Origin: Rhabdophis nuchalis
Taxonomy: Eukaryota; Chordata; Lepidosauria; Squamata; Natricidae
Assembly: GCA_039707465.1 (NCBI GenBank)
Contig: CM077643.1
Span: 39,580,605-39,644,604, forward strand
Length of the DNA: 64,000 nt
Reading direction: 5' to 3'
A program made the position numbers and the translations under genes. The notes under the pieces were generated by a model that did not search any database, was not told the DNA's origin, and was given only the letters and a program-made list of their open reading frames with translations. Shown here piece by piece: positions 1 to 9,905 of this stretch (position 1 is its first letter; every line of letters begins with the position of its first letter).

Positions 1-180
1 TCTCCTCTAGGATCGACAGGTTTGATCGCCTTGCAGTCCAAGAGACTCGTGGGAGTCTTCTCCAGCACCAGAATTCAAAGGCCTCAATTCTTTGGTGCTC
101 AGCCTTTCTTATGGTCCAACTTTCACAGCCATACATTGCAACTGAGAAAACCATAACCTGTACCTTTATCTGTTGTAAAA
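1..180 (-). mobile_element. BovB/RTE LINE 3' fragment
   Basis: The opening bases read as the antisense of the well-known BovB segment around 'gagtcttctccagcacc' followed by 'cagcctttcttatggtcca'. The same block recurs at 37070-37168 next to a readable BovB ORF2 C-terminus, which supports the assignment. The piece is cut by the window edge, so its true length is unknown. It is non-functional. Confidence 0.75.
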
Positions 181-499
181 TCAATTACATTACTGATTGG
201 CATAAGAAGAAGCGAAATTGAAAGAAAGATTTCTAAATTTGGCCATTTTACTAAATAGTCTAAAGAGAATTCTTTAAGATAGTCATTTTGTATGATTCTA
301 CTTCTGAAGCATTACCCAACCGGGATGCTAGTGTTGTTGTCAAGCAAAGACTCTTGGCCTTTGAAAAGTGTTATAAGGACCATCCTTTTACCCTTGTAAA
401 AGTGGGTCCAAGTTCTAAACAAAGCTTGATTTGTTAATAGGATTAACTAATTAACAGCATTAGGTCCCATTTTTTTGCACAACGATGTAAAAATAACAT
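181..499. other. AT-rich unique sequence
   Basis: No reading frame, repeat or known element seen. Confidence 0.4.
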
Positions 500-880
500 T
501 GTCGCAGTTATCAAGCGGACCACGAACAAGAGAGAAGAAGACACCACACCAGTTCTTCGGGGAGGGTGAAGCGCGCAGACAAAAGCCTGCACCCTCTTTT
601 ATTAACTCAATCAGAAGGCAGGGTTAAGCATAGCATACGTCATGTAAACATTACAACTCATAACCATATATGGCAATACACACAGTAGAAAAGAATCACG
701 TGTCCTTTGTTGATACTTAACACGTTGCAGAGAGGTGGGAACGTTTCTCCAAGGTGTTAGGTGTCAGAGGGTGTTGACCAGTACTTTTCCATGCCAGCCT
801 CCTTGTTTATGTTCGACCGGTAAGAACCAGTCTGCACTAACAGAAATGCCTGGCATGTGATGAAGTGTCATAATGCAACA
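500..880 (-). mobile_element. ERV-type 3' LTR
   Basis: On the minus strand this 381-bp block starts TGTTGC and ends GCGACA, a near-perfect LTR inverted terminus. An AATAAA signal ('ttattaa' on +, about 598-604) lies near its 3' part, as expected for R-U5. A polypurine tract abuts its 5' side (884-895), so it is the 3' LTR of an element oriented right to left, not a solo LTR. No gag, pol or env remains to the right, so the provirus body is deleted or unrecognisably decayed. No target duplication was found. Confidence 0.6.
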
Positions 881-883
881 CAA

Positions 884-895
884 CTCCCCCTTTCT
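884..895 (-). promoter_or_regulatory. Polypurine tract
   Basis: The minus-strand sequence AGAAAGGGGGAG lies three bases upstream of the LTR start. A purine run here is the plus-strand DNA primer used by retroviral reverse transcriptase. Its survival is the main evidence that the LTR at 500-880 is a 3' LTR. Confidence 0.6.
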
Positions 896-1560
896 GTCAT
901 ATTTAAAATGATAATTCAGCATGTTAAGCACTAAAATTGAAAAGCATAATTAAATCTTATATGACAAAAATTGTAATTCAGAAATCAAAATGATCTTGGA
1001 ATGCTATATTCCAGTAGGTTGGAAGGACAAGAGAGTTTTTCTTTTATACTTACTAAAATAATTAACACGAAATGCTATTCCCCATTGATCTGGAAATAAA
1101 CATGATTTTGTTGAAGAAATGGATAATACATTTTCAAATAAAGTATTTTTATATGTTATTAGAAAAGTAGCAGGTGTATTGCTGTTGTAACAGTGGGGAA
1201 GGGAGAAAGGGAGGGAGGGAGGGAGGGAAGACCATGGTGGTCCTTGAGATACTTATACTGGTCCTAATACTGGTGTCAGGGATGTATGACACCAATTTTA
1301 TCATCTACCATTGGATTCTGCCTGGTCCTAAACCTTGAAGTCCAGATGTAATTGAATTTCTCTTTCTTTGCCACACACAAATCAGTTTACTATTTTGTTT
1401 TATTTCATTTCCATCAATGATATTAGCATGAAAGGCAAAGCATATCAGAGAATTAATGTAAGGAGACATCTATAAGCTTGACCTAGATTTTTGACCCAAA
1501 TAAAGAAATATAAATTCTCCTTCAAGTTTTTCTTGACCTTTCATAATTTCATTGGCCTTT
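896..1560. other. Unique AT-rich sequence with (GGGA)n
   Basis: Mostly unrecognised sequence. A short GGGA microsatellite sits at about 1209-1228. No gene signal. Confidence 0.4.
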
Positions 1561-1584
1561 TCCAGTTTTTTTTGTTCTTGTTTT

Positions 1585-1720
1585 TTTTTGGCAGCAGCAT
1601 GAACTAGGGCAGAGAGCCTGGCCCAAAGTCACCCAGCTGGCGTTGTGCCTAAGGTAAGACTAGAATTACAATCTCCTGGTTTCTACTTTGAGACCTTAAC
1701 TGCTACACTGACTCTCTTAT
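1585..1720 (-). mobile_element. tRNA-derived (CORE-like) SINE fragment
   Basis: The stretch 'gcccaaagtcacccagctgg' and 'aatctcctggtttcta' is a recurring squamate SINE motif read antisense. A similar but more decayed copy lies at 19428-19620. It is old and truncated. Family name is not certain. Confidence 0.5.
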
Positions 1721-1802
1721 AATGAGCATAAAGTACTTGTGAAATTATCAATAATGCATGTAAAATAAATGGTTTTGATGAAAGAGTGGGATGCAAGGAA
1801 AA

Positions 1803-1890
1803 AACAGATATATCTATATATCTATATGTATGTATCTGTATCTGTATCTTATCGGTATTGGTATTGGTATCTATCTATACATTCATATTA
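1803..1890. repeat. TATC/TGTATC/TATTGG microsatellite
   Basis: Degenerate short arrays of TATC, TGTATC and GGTATT units follow each other. Overlapping frames here are low-complexity and not coding. Confidence 0.8.
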
Positions 1891-1915
1891 TATATATACA
1901 GAAACAGGATATATA

Positions 1916-1942
1916 TGTGTGTGCGTGTGTGTGTGTGTCTGT

Positions 1943-1979
<37 letters not shown>
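1916..1979. repeat. (TG)n followed by (CA)n
   Basis: An alternating TG run of about 28 bp turns into an alternating CA run of about 36 bp. The two halves are complementary, so the block can fold on itself as well as adopt Z-DNA. Confidence 0.9.
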
Positions 1980-1984
<5 letters not shown>

Positions 1985-2081
1985 TTCCTGCTGCTGTGGA
2001 TAGTTGCTCCAAGGCCTTTGGGGAATGAGGGCCCTTTTTGTGGTTGTATTAACTTGTGGAAAGAATAGACCATGATCTGTC

Positions 2082-2647
2082 TGTTCTGACCTAGGCTTCC
2101 CCAGCAGCTCAAAGCCGATTCCTTGTCCCAATAAACCCCCTTTATTTAATATGCAGTGAATCCCTCTCCAGCAACGTCTTTCCTCTCCCCCAGTCTTTCA
2201 AGATGGTTCACAATTACCAAACCTGATCAGGCTTGGAGAGTGGCCAGGCTGATATCTTTCAGATGCCTCAACACTTGGCAAGAATGCAGGAATGAACTAA
2301 TTGTCTCCTGAAAACTCCCCTCCCCTTTCACCCCTCTTTTATCCCCTATGGGAGTGGCCATTCATGGTCCACCTGTGGCCTTACTTCCAAGTTGAGCCTT
2401 ATTCCTTAGCTGTTCCCTTTGTCTGGCAACTCTGAGCATGTGCACACTGGGAACGGACTCCAGCTGTTTGTCTGCCTCACTAATGTTTGACTCCAAAGGA
2501 AGCTGATAACTGTCAGACAGCCCTGGCCACATCTCTACCTCTAATGCAGAGCACTCATCAGAGCCTTCCTCAGACTCCAGGACTGGGCCATGTTCCTCGC
2601 CGTCTGAATCTGCTGCCAGCTCCACTGGACAATGGCGGGCCAGAACA
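2082..2647 (-). mobile_element. LTR, acidic-ORF family, copy 1
   Basis: On the minus strand the 566-bp block begins TGTTCTGG and ends GTCAGAACA, with an AATAAA signal at 2141-2146 near its 3' end. The same termini and internal order occur at 7476-8050, 8822-9299 and 51720-52212. From the LTR edge a frame stays open to 2362, encoding an acidic serine/glutamate-rich peptide with a more basic tail. There is no ATG at the frame's start. Flanking CTGTC and TTGTC match at four of five bases. It appears to be a solo LTR. Confidence 0.7.
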
Positions 2648-2829
2648 TTGTCATGCTGCTCCAATGCAGTTTCGGAGAAGGAGAGGGGAGTGGGAGGGAG
2701 GGAGAGAGAGGGAGAGAGAGATCCCCTTCTTCTCTCTTCCCCATTTCAGCTGACTTTTCAAAATTCACTATTTAGGAAAGTGGTTGAGTGATTTCAAGAA
2801 CAGTTTGAACATTGATTTGTCTGTGATGG

Positions 2830-2905
2830 TATAAGGTCTCCTGCTATGAGCAGGGAGTTGGATTATAAAACCTCTAAGGTCGGTTCCAGCCCTATGATTC
2901 TAGGA
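2830..2905 (+). mobile_element. CR1 LINE 3' end, old
   Basis: The motif 'ggtctcctgct', 'cagggagttgga' and 'ctctaaggtcggttcc' matches the 3' terminus of the better preserved CR1 copies at 5406-5460 and 48690-48760. Only the terminal ~75 bp survive. Confidence 0.6.
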
Positions 2906-2980
2906 TTTTCTTAAATTTATGTACAGGGAGACTAAACCTTTCAGCATTTTCCTCCGAAACGTGCCCATTAACAGTATGAT

Positions 2981-3231
2981 TGTTAAGTCCTCAGGTCTAC
3001 AACCGTGCCAGCAAGTCTGGTGAACTCTGAGTCACCACATTCCGGAACGGAGCCGGCTGGAGACTGTCTAGAAAACATACAATGTTGCAGCTAGCTTGCT
3101 GCAAGGGTTCCTGTCTGAAAGCCTATATAAAGGTCTGTCAGACGGGGATTCTTGTGCATTGTAAATAGTTGCTGAATAAATGTTCCTGTTGATTGACCAT
3201 GCCTGAGTCGGACTCCTTTGTCAATCTAACA
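2981..3231 (+). mobile_element. Compact solo LTR with 5-bp TSD
   Basis: A 251-bp block begins TGTTA and ends TAACA and is flanked by perfect ATGAT duplications (2976-2980 and 3232-3236). It holds a strong TATA box, TATATAAAGG, at 3124-3133 and a polyadenylation signal AATAAA at 3175-3180, about 50 bp apart, which gives a plausible U3-R-U5 layout. The 5-bp duplication fits Ty3/Gypsy, Copia or BEL as well as some ERVs. No internal region is present. Confidence 0.85.
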
Positions 3232-3236
3232 ATGAT

Positions 3237-3993
3237 CATTGAACAAGCCCTAAACAAATAATTCCTATATGAAATCTTTTGATGGAATGTAACAGAAATG
3301 TGAGGTGTGGGGGAGACTTCTAAGATAGCACTGAAAGAAGAAATAGAAGGCATTTACTTGGCCACTTTATCTGAAGAACCCACTCTTCACCTGTGACAAC
3401 TTATATGGTTATTTTCCCTTCTGTTTGGAAATCATTTCTAAAGCCTTTGTTTCATCAGATTGAATACAAATAGGTGAGAAAAGACAAGACTATTTCTTCG
3501 CCCGAAGTTATTCCACTGTCAAGTATGTTTGGTTCTTACTAGTCCCTATATGTGTACTGAATTCTTTTTCCTCTTTTCTGGAAAACAACAAAAGAGAACT
3601 TTGCTTTTAGATTTATTTATGTCATCTTGCAATAATTTCCAAGCATTTCAAACATTGTTTCTGGAACCTTGAGTAATCTTCTATTCCCGTTTTTTTAGGA
3701 GATTTTATTCCTCCCTGATTAACACAGTTTATTTGTGATTTTTGGACAGCACTAGCTTTTTCCTGGCAATATTTTGGCTTTGTAGACAGCTCTGAATAAA
3801 TCTTAATTTCCATTTCTTTCTTTGTTGATTTACTTTCCATTTTCTATCCAGAGAGGCTCAGTCTCCACTGCTCTAAAGATTTCTTCCAATAGATCATTTT
3901 GTGTGTATGCATTTGTCTTAGTTCCAATGGATTCTATGCTGGGCTTCTACTTAAGGGGCTAGTGAGTACTTAACTAGGCTGGGACCCTCAAGA
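3237..3993. other. Unique AT-rich sequence
   Basis: No repeat family or coding signal recognised. Confidence 0.4.
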
Positions 3994-4001
3994 ACTTAGA
4001 G

Positions 4002-5614
4002 CAGGGATGTCAAACTCAATTTCATTGAGGGATGCATCAGGGTTGTGTCTGACCTTGGAAGGGCTGGGGGGAATGGCCAGAATGGGCATGGCCATCTTGA
4101 TGTCATTCATGTCGGGAGCCACCTGTGATGGCTCGAGTGTTCTGCCAGCAAAAATGGGCTCCTGAGCTCTGTTTTCAGCTGGGTTGGCCTCCTGCAGCCA
4201 TCTGCTACTGAAAACAGAGCTCTGGGGGCCCACACGCAGCCTTGGTGAGCTCTTCTTTCAGTTGGGCCAGCCTTCTGCAACGCTCTGCCAGTGAAAACAG
4301 AGTTAGATTAGTGGACCAGAGGAATGCTGTCGATATAATTTACTTGGACTTCAGCAAGGCATTTGATAAAGTAGACCATAACCTACTACTAGATAAAGTA
4401 GAAAAATGCAGGTTAGACAACATCACCACCAGATGGATTCGCAACTGGCTGACCAACCACACTCAACGTGTAGTCCTCAATGGAACTGCATCTACATGGA
4501 GGGAAGTATGCAGTGGAGTCCCCCAAGGCTCTGTTTTAGGCCCAGTACTCTTTAACATCTTCATCAAGGATTTGGATGAGGGGATAAATGGGGAACACAT
4601 CAAATTTGCAGATGACACCAAGCTGGCAGGAATAGCCAACACTCCAGAAGATAGGCTTAAGATACAGAAGGATCTAGACAAACTTGAACATTGGGCACTA
4701 TCTAACAAAATGAAATTCAATTGTAAAAAAAGTAAGGTTCTACATTTAGGCAAGAAAAACAAAATGCACAGGTACAGTATAGTAGCACTTGCTCAATAGT
4801 AGCAACTGTGAGAGGGATCTTGGAATCCTAGTGGACAGCCATTTAAATATGAGACAGCAGTGTGCAGCAGCGGTCAAAAAAGGCAACACAATTCTAGGCT
4901 ACATAAACAGAGGGATAGAATCAAGATCATGTGAAGTGTTAATACCACTTTATAAGGCCTTGGTAAGGCCACACTTGGAATACTGCATTCAGTTTTGGTT
5001 GCCACGATGTAGAAAAGATGTGGAGGCTCTAGAAAGAGTGCAGAGAAGAGCAACCAAGATGATTAGGGGACTGGAGACTAAAACATAGGAAGAACGATTG
5101 CAGGAACTGGGTATGTCTAGTTTAATGAAAAGAAGGACCAGGGGAGACATTATAGCAGTGTTCCGATATCTCAGAGGCTGCCACAAAGAAGAGGGAGTCA
5201 AACTATTCTCCAAAGCACCTGAGGGCAGAACAAGAAGCAATGGGTGGAAACTAATCAAGGAGAGAAGCAACTTAGAACTGAGGAGAAATTTCCTGACAGT
5301 TAGAACAATCAATCAGTGGAACAGCTTGCCTCCAGAAGTTGTGAATGCCCCAACCCTGGAAGTCTTTAAGAAGATGTTGGATAGCCATTTGTCTGAAATG
5401 GCATAGGGTATCCTGCTGGGCAGGGAGTTGGACTAGATGAACTCCAAGGTCCATTCCAACTCTGCTATTGTATTGTATTGTATTGTGTATTATATTTTTA
5501 CTGTCAGAGGCACCATCGGCTGGTCCTTCACTGTTTTTAGGGTGGCCCAGCAGTCCAGATCTAAGCACTTCTTGGGCTGGATCCAGCCTCTGGGCCTTAA
5601 GTTTGACACCCCTG
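4002..5614. mobile_element. hAT-type element split by a CR1 LINE
   Basis: The left end starts CAGGGATGTCAAACTC and the right end finishes GTTTGACACCCCTG, forming inverted termini. The flanks ACTTAGAG (3994-4001) and GCTTAGAG (5615-5622) agree at seven of eight bases, as expected for a hAT target duplication. The same termini occur in the 135-bp MITEs at 19274 and 20678. The interior at 4030-4300 has no transposase frame. A CR1 LINE occupies about 4305-5490. Confidence 0.75.
4305..5490 (+). pseudogene. CR1 LINE, 5'-truncated RT remnant
   Basis: Translation gives CR1 reverse transcriptase motifs in order: DFSKAFDKVDH (about 4350-4382), SGVPQGSVLGP (about 4514-4546), FADDTKL (4605-4625) and the C-terminal [11 protein letters not shown]. 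The frame shifts near 4795, and a TAG at about 5086 breaks it again. The following stretch to 5406 keeps the CR1 C-terminus (WNSLPPEVV). Only the last third of ORF2 is present. The 3' end runs into an ATTGT pentanucleotide tail (5464-5490). It lies inside the hAT at 4002-5614, so it is younger than that element. Confidence 0.9.
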
Positions 5615-5627
5615 GCTTAGAGGGCTC

Positions 5628-5668
5628 CTTCCTTCCTTCCTTCCTTCCTTCCTTCCTTCCCTCCCTCC
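5628..5668 (+). repeat. (CTTC)n/(CTCC)n microsatellite
   Basis: About nine CTTC units pass into CCCT units just right of the hAT element. Confidence 0.9.
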
Positions 5669-5895
5669 CACCCTCCCTTATCTTTTTTCCTCAGTCTTTT
5701 TTCCATAGTCTTTTTAAGAACAGTCTTAACCAAATGAGTACAATCAGTTTTAATCCAGTTTTTTTCTTCTCATTGTAGTTAATCAGAGGACTCTATTTTT
5801 CTAACAAGAGTTGAATATATGTTCCTCTCCCTCCGTTTTCTTTGCCACTGGTATTTAAAAGCATACTGCTCCCACCTCAGAAATATCATTTAGTC

Positions 5896-6643
5896 TTTTT
5901 TTATATTGAAAAAGTTTTATTGAGTTTTACAAAAAAATTTAGGAAAAAGGGTAGGGTAAGGTGAAATAAAAAGATATTTTGAGAACTTTCACGCCGGGAA
6001 CGCTGGCCCCTCCCGGGCTTCTTAATAAGACATTGGTAATACATTGTACAATAATACAACAAGGTGAAAGTAAATGCATACATATAAATTCTAAATTCTA
6101 TGCTGGCAGTCATATACAAACATCCAGATAAAAATTAAGCTGTATTAATAAAAATAAAAATAAAAGTCATTTTTTAGATCTAAGTCTCTTAGTAATTGTA
6201 TCTTCTTGTTCTCCTTCCCGGCCCCCAGTGGGTGGGGCCGTGGCTCCCTCTGCCCCTCCCGAATCTTCCCCCAGGACAGAGGAATGTTTTTTAAGAAAGG
6301 CTTCCGCCTCAGCAACTGTTTTAATCCTTACTCTTCCTCCTTCCCAGAACACCAACATCCCTTCTGGCATCGCCCACTTAAACCAAATCCCGTGCTTATA
6401 TAATTTTTTAGATAAGAAGGAGTACTTCCTCCTTACCTCTCGAATCTTTTTTGGGATCTGCTTCAAGATAGCGACTTCCTTTTGTTGGTAAATCAACGGA
6501 CCCTCCCTCTGCGCCTTCAAGATTCCCTCCCTGGTTGACCTTCTAACAAATTTAATATGTATCTCTCTGGGTACTTCATTTATCCTGGCATATGCTGAGT
6601 TTATTCTATAAACCAGGTCAATGTCCCCCCTGATCTCCTCTTT
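5896..6643 (-). mobile_element. L1 ORF1-only retrocopy (HAL1-like)
   Basis: The insert is bounded by a perfect 17-bp duplication, AGAAATATCATTTAGTC, at 5879-5895 and 6644-6660. Its minus-strand 3' end has AATAAA about 20 bp before a short A-run next to the left duplication, the signature of L1-type target-primed reverse transcription. The content is the C-terminal part of an L1 ORF1 followed by about 270 bp of 3' UTR and the tail, with no ORF2. This fits a half-L1, an internally deleted L1, or a processed copy of an ORF1-derived gene. Confidence 0.7.
6167..6643 (-). pseudogene. L1 ORF1p C-terminal domain, open
   Basis: About 158 codons read through without a stop. The segment with VPREIHIKF, then FVRRSTREGIL, KKIREVRRKY and a final MLVFWEGGRVR matches the end of the RNA-recognition motif and the C-terminal domain of L1 ORF1p, an RNA-binding trimeric chaperone. 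The acidic, glycine-rich tail ends at a normal stop. The N-terminal coiled coil is missing because the copy is 5'-truncated. The frame stays open across the target duplication into unrelated flank up to 6880, making a chance chimera that starts on TTG, not ATG. Confidence 0.7.
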
Positions 6644-6660
6644 AGAAATATCATTTAGTC

Positions 6661-6900
6661 TTAATAAGGACAAATAACCCTTGATAGATCTATGCTCCAT
6701 GCATTTATCCAATCTAAAGTCACCCAAGTCAGTGGCCATCACCATATCATGGGATAATGAATTCCAACAATGTGAATTATGCTTCCTTGCATCTGTTTTA
6801 AATATCCTTTCTATCAGCTTCATTGACTGCCAATTGGGCTTACCCTGTCCAGTGTCTGCATCCCTTATCCTTTCTTCCAAGCCAATAAGTCCCGAATATT
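6661..6900. repeat. Ancient interspersed repeat, family unresolved
   Basis: The + strand words 'gtcacccaagtcagtggcca' and 'gataatgaattccaac' resemble an old repeat seen in many tetrapod genomes. It is the target of the L1 retrocopy. I cannot name the family. Confidence 0.35.
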
Positions 6901-7475
6901 TTAGCCCCCCCCCTCATAAGGATAGTTTATGACACCCATCCTGTAGCCCAAGCATTTCAGTTGTCCTCTTCTGCCTCTTGCTGTGTCAGTAGGATCTCAC
7001 TGATGCTTCTCCCATCCACCCTTTATGGTAGCAATCACAGGATTGAGGTATAATTTATGCCCAGCAATACTAAAAATTCCTGAACTGAAGAAAGATGGAA
7101 AAGGCTTCAAACAGGAAAGCAATGGAGGAAAGAAGGATGACTAGATTATTGTTTCACTGATTTTTAATTGGAAAATTTAATGTTTCCCTCCATGTTTTTC
7201 AGAAGACTCCCAGCAGATTAGGCTCAATGACCTTAGTAGAAATCCTGAACTTCTCTGAGGATTTTTGTAAAGATGGACTAGCAAAGATGTTTTCCTCATT
7301 TCAGTTTCTGTGTTAGTTTTTTCCCTTTATCATTTCTACACCTTATGGTCAAGTTTTGATTTTGTTTTCAAGAATTGACTTTTTCTCCCCTCTCCAATAC
7401 CAACAACATTTTAGACAGAAGGGAAATTGAGTAATATGTTGATCTATGAATTAATCCTGAAACTTTTAGTCCAAT
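6901..7475. other. Unique sequence
   Basis: A short C-run at 6905-6912 apart, no repeat or coding signal seen. Confidence 0.35.
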
Positions 7476-8050
7476 TGTTCTGACTGAGGCTTCCCAAGAG
7501 CATGAAGCAAACTCCTGGTCCTGACAAAAACTCATTTTATTAATTTACTGTGAATTCTCCTCATTCATATCCAGCAAAGTCTTTCAATGGAGGATTTACA
7601 GTCACAGACCTTATCTGGCATAGAGAGCTGCCCGGCCAATATATGAAAAACAAGGAGTCTTGGAGAGTCACGAACCAATTAAGTGAACTAATTGTGTCCT
7701 GCAAACTCCACTCCCCTTTCACTCCTCTTTTATTTCCTCTGGGAGGGGCCATTCATCGTCCACCTGTGGCCTTACTCGCAAGTCGACCTCTGTTCTTTAG
7801 CTGTTCCCTTCCTCTGGCAACTCAGTGCATGTGCACCCCGGGAACAGGCTCCAGCTGTTTGTCTGCCTCACTGATGTCTGACTCCAAAGGCAGCTGATAA
7901 GTGGCATACGGCCCTGGCCCCCTCTCTGCCTCCGGCACAGAGCCCTCATCAGAGCCTTCCCCAGACTCCAGGACTGGCCCATATTCCTCCCCAACCTCCT
8001 CACTGTCTGAATCTGCTGCCAGCTCTGTTGGCTGCTGGTGGACCACAACA
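7476..8050 (-). mobile_element. LTR, acidic-ORF family, copy 2
   Basis: Minus-strand ends are TGTTGTGG and GTCAGAACA, and an AATAAA lies near the 3' part (about 7535-7542). The 575-bp body aligns in order with the copy at 2082-2647. A frame is open from the LTR edge for about 76 codons and encodes a DSDSEE-rich acidic peptide closely similar to copy 1. No target duplication is visible, so one boundary may be rearranged. Confidence 0.65.
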
Positions 8051-8450
8051 GCGGTTGTATACAGATGTTTCTGAAAGGAAAACTGAAAATAAAGAGCTTA
8101 GTCTGAATCCCCATGTCTTTCTACCTTTATGGGAAAAACATTGAGTGTGGGTAGAAAAAGCTTTGTTTCATAATATACAGAGGGGACTTCAATCAATCTC
8201 TCAGGACAACAGTAACACAGAATGAAAATAGAATGTTACCTATTTTTCTCAGTGATGTATGTATCATATAAATCTTATCTATCTCACTCCCTTTATTTCA
8301 GGGCACATTTCTGTTCCAGCAAATTTATGGATGGCTTTTAAATTGAATTTGTCAAGCCATTTAGGATTTTATTTACTTTTGAATATGTTCACAATGTCTA
8401 GAACCAGAAGTGTCTGTTGGATAGATGGCAAAATGACAAAAGCAGCATCC
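8051..8450. other. Unique sequence
   Basis: Nothing recognised. Confidence 0.35.
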
Positions 8451-8456
8451 TGCAAT

Positions 8457-8690
8457 TGTTCTGCAGGCTCCGACTCCCTTTCTGTGATTCACATCCTGGT
8501 TATCTCCCATATGAACTGTTGCAGTGGGGTCCTATATGGAGCTACCCTTGAAGAATATCCAGAGGCTCCAGCTGGTGCAGAATGGGCTGGCACAAGCAGT
8601 GCTGGGCTATCCCCAGGGTTACACAGATAACACCTCTGTTAACACAGGATGTATTGGGTGTTGATTTGTTTCTGGGTCCAAATCAAGGTT
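8457..8690 (+). mobile_element. Old L2 LINE fragment
   Basis: Sequence around 'gttatctcccatatgaactg' and 'gctccagctggtgcagaatg' parallels the L2 region encoding TSRLDYCN...LQLVQNA in the intact copy (about 44755-44850). Several frameshifts show great age. Confidence 0.55.
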
Positions 8691-8751
8691 TTGGTATGAG
8701 GCCAGGTTATTTGAGGAATGATCTCATCCTGATTATATCATCCTGTCCCAC

Positions 8752-9489
8752 CAGTGGTGGGATTGAAATATTTTTACTACCGGTTCTGTGGGTGTGGCTT
8801 TGTGGGGGAAGGATACTGCAATGTTCTGACTCCCTCCTTAACAAGACTAATAACCAAAACTGACTGCTTCTTGGCTGCTCGCCCGAATTGACCTTGAGCA
8901 GACCTGAAGCTTCTTGACAAAAGAATATACACCACGACTTGAGACACGAAAGATCTGATTCTGCCAATTATGTGTTGTTTCCTGCAACCATTACCTTAAC
9001 AGAGGCTTTCTTTTAAAGCCTCTTGAGAGGGGCCAGTCAATTAGACAGCTAAGACTAATTGCCTCCTCCGGGTTCGTATCTCTTGTAACTGACGCTGCCT
9101 TCTCTCGACTCTTCTTAGCCTGACATCAGGAACAAACTGGGTTTGATCCTCACCACTACTCCAAGCCTCAGGTGCCTCCTGATGCCTAGCCGGGCTCTCT
9201 GCTCTCTCACTCTCGGCCTCCTCCTCTAGAGCAGACTCATAGGACTCCTCACTAGAGGAGTCCATCAGCAGTTCATCCGGAGCTGGCTGGGCCACAACAC
9301 TGCAAAATCCCCATTCCCTTCCCACCCCATTAACCTCCTTTCCAGCTCTGTTCTCTTATGCAGGGCAGCAAAAGAAGATCGGCTGAGAGGCTGGGAGGCA
9401 GCAGTGTGCAGGGCCAGCCTATTTGTCGGTTCTCTGAACTACTGAAAATTTCTCCAGAACCTGTCAGAACTGGCTGAATACCACCTCTG
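8752..9489. mobile_element. hAT element with perfect TSD, split by an LTR
   Basis: Left terminus CAGTGGTGGGATTGAA and right terminus ATACCACCTCTG are flanked by identical TGTCCCAC at 8744-8751 and 9490-9497. The hAT itself is only about 250 bp, since a solo LTR fills 8822-9299. Related copies lie at 30806-31129 and 63124-63388. It is non-autonomous, with no transposase. Confidence 0.85.
8822..9299 (-). mobile_element. Solo LTR, acidic-ORF family, copy 3
   Basis: A 478-bp block with minus-strand ends TGTTGTGG and GTCAGAACA is flanked by perfect 6-bp duplications CTGCAA (8816-8821, 9300-9305). Six-base duplications are typical of betaretrovirus-like ERVs. A frame open from the LTR edge to 9041 encodes an acidic segment (DSSSEESYESALEEE) followed by an arginine-rich segment (RLRRVERRQRQ). 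It inserted into the hAT at 8752-9489. Confidence 0.85.
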
Positions 9490-9497
9490 TGTCCCAC

Positions 9498-9790
9498 CCA
9501 GTCAGTCACACAAGGATAATTTCATCAATTAAAAGATTTTGACAGGAGGTGGAGGATCCAGGAAGAGGCTCTTCTCTGCCATTTTCCCTGTCCTCTGCTT
9601 GCTTCCTCCTGGGAGTTAGGTGTTAACTAATTCCCAGAAGGAAGTAAGCTCTAACTTTTCTGATCTTCAGAAATAATGTCTAGACCTGGCTCTGGGTCAA
9701 AGACAGATATGCAACCTTGGCATGGTTGGTGTCCTAGGATAGTTCTCTCCATCTTGTTAACTTCTTAACTTTTAATACTATAATCTTTTG
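9498..9790. other. Unique sequence
   Basis: No recognisable element. Confidence 0.35.
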
Positions 9791-9794
9791 AATT

Positions 9795-9905
9795 TTGTCT
9801 TTAACTTAGTTCTTATTTATACTTTTATATTTTGATTTTATGTTAGTGTATGTAACCCAGATTGAGATGAGTTGGGCAGTATAGAAATGGAATGGATGGA
9901 TAAAT
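9795..9905 (+). mobile_element. L2-type LINE 3' tail fragment
   Basis: The string 'gagttgggcagtatagaaat' followed by GGAT/AAAT repeats is the usual terminal motif of L2-type LINEs in this window. Confidence 0.5.
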
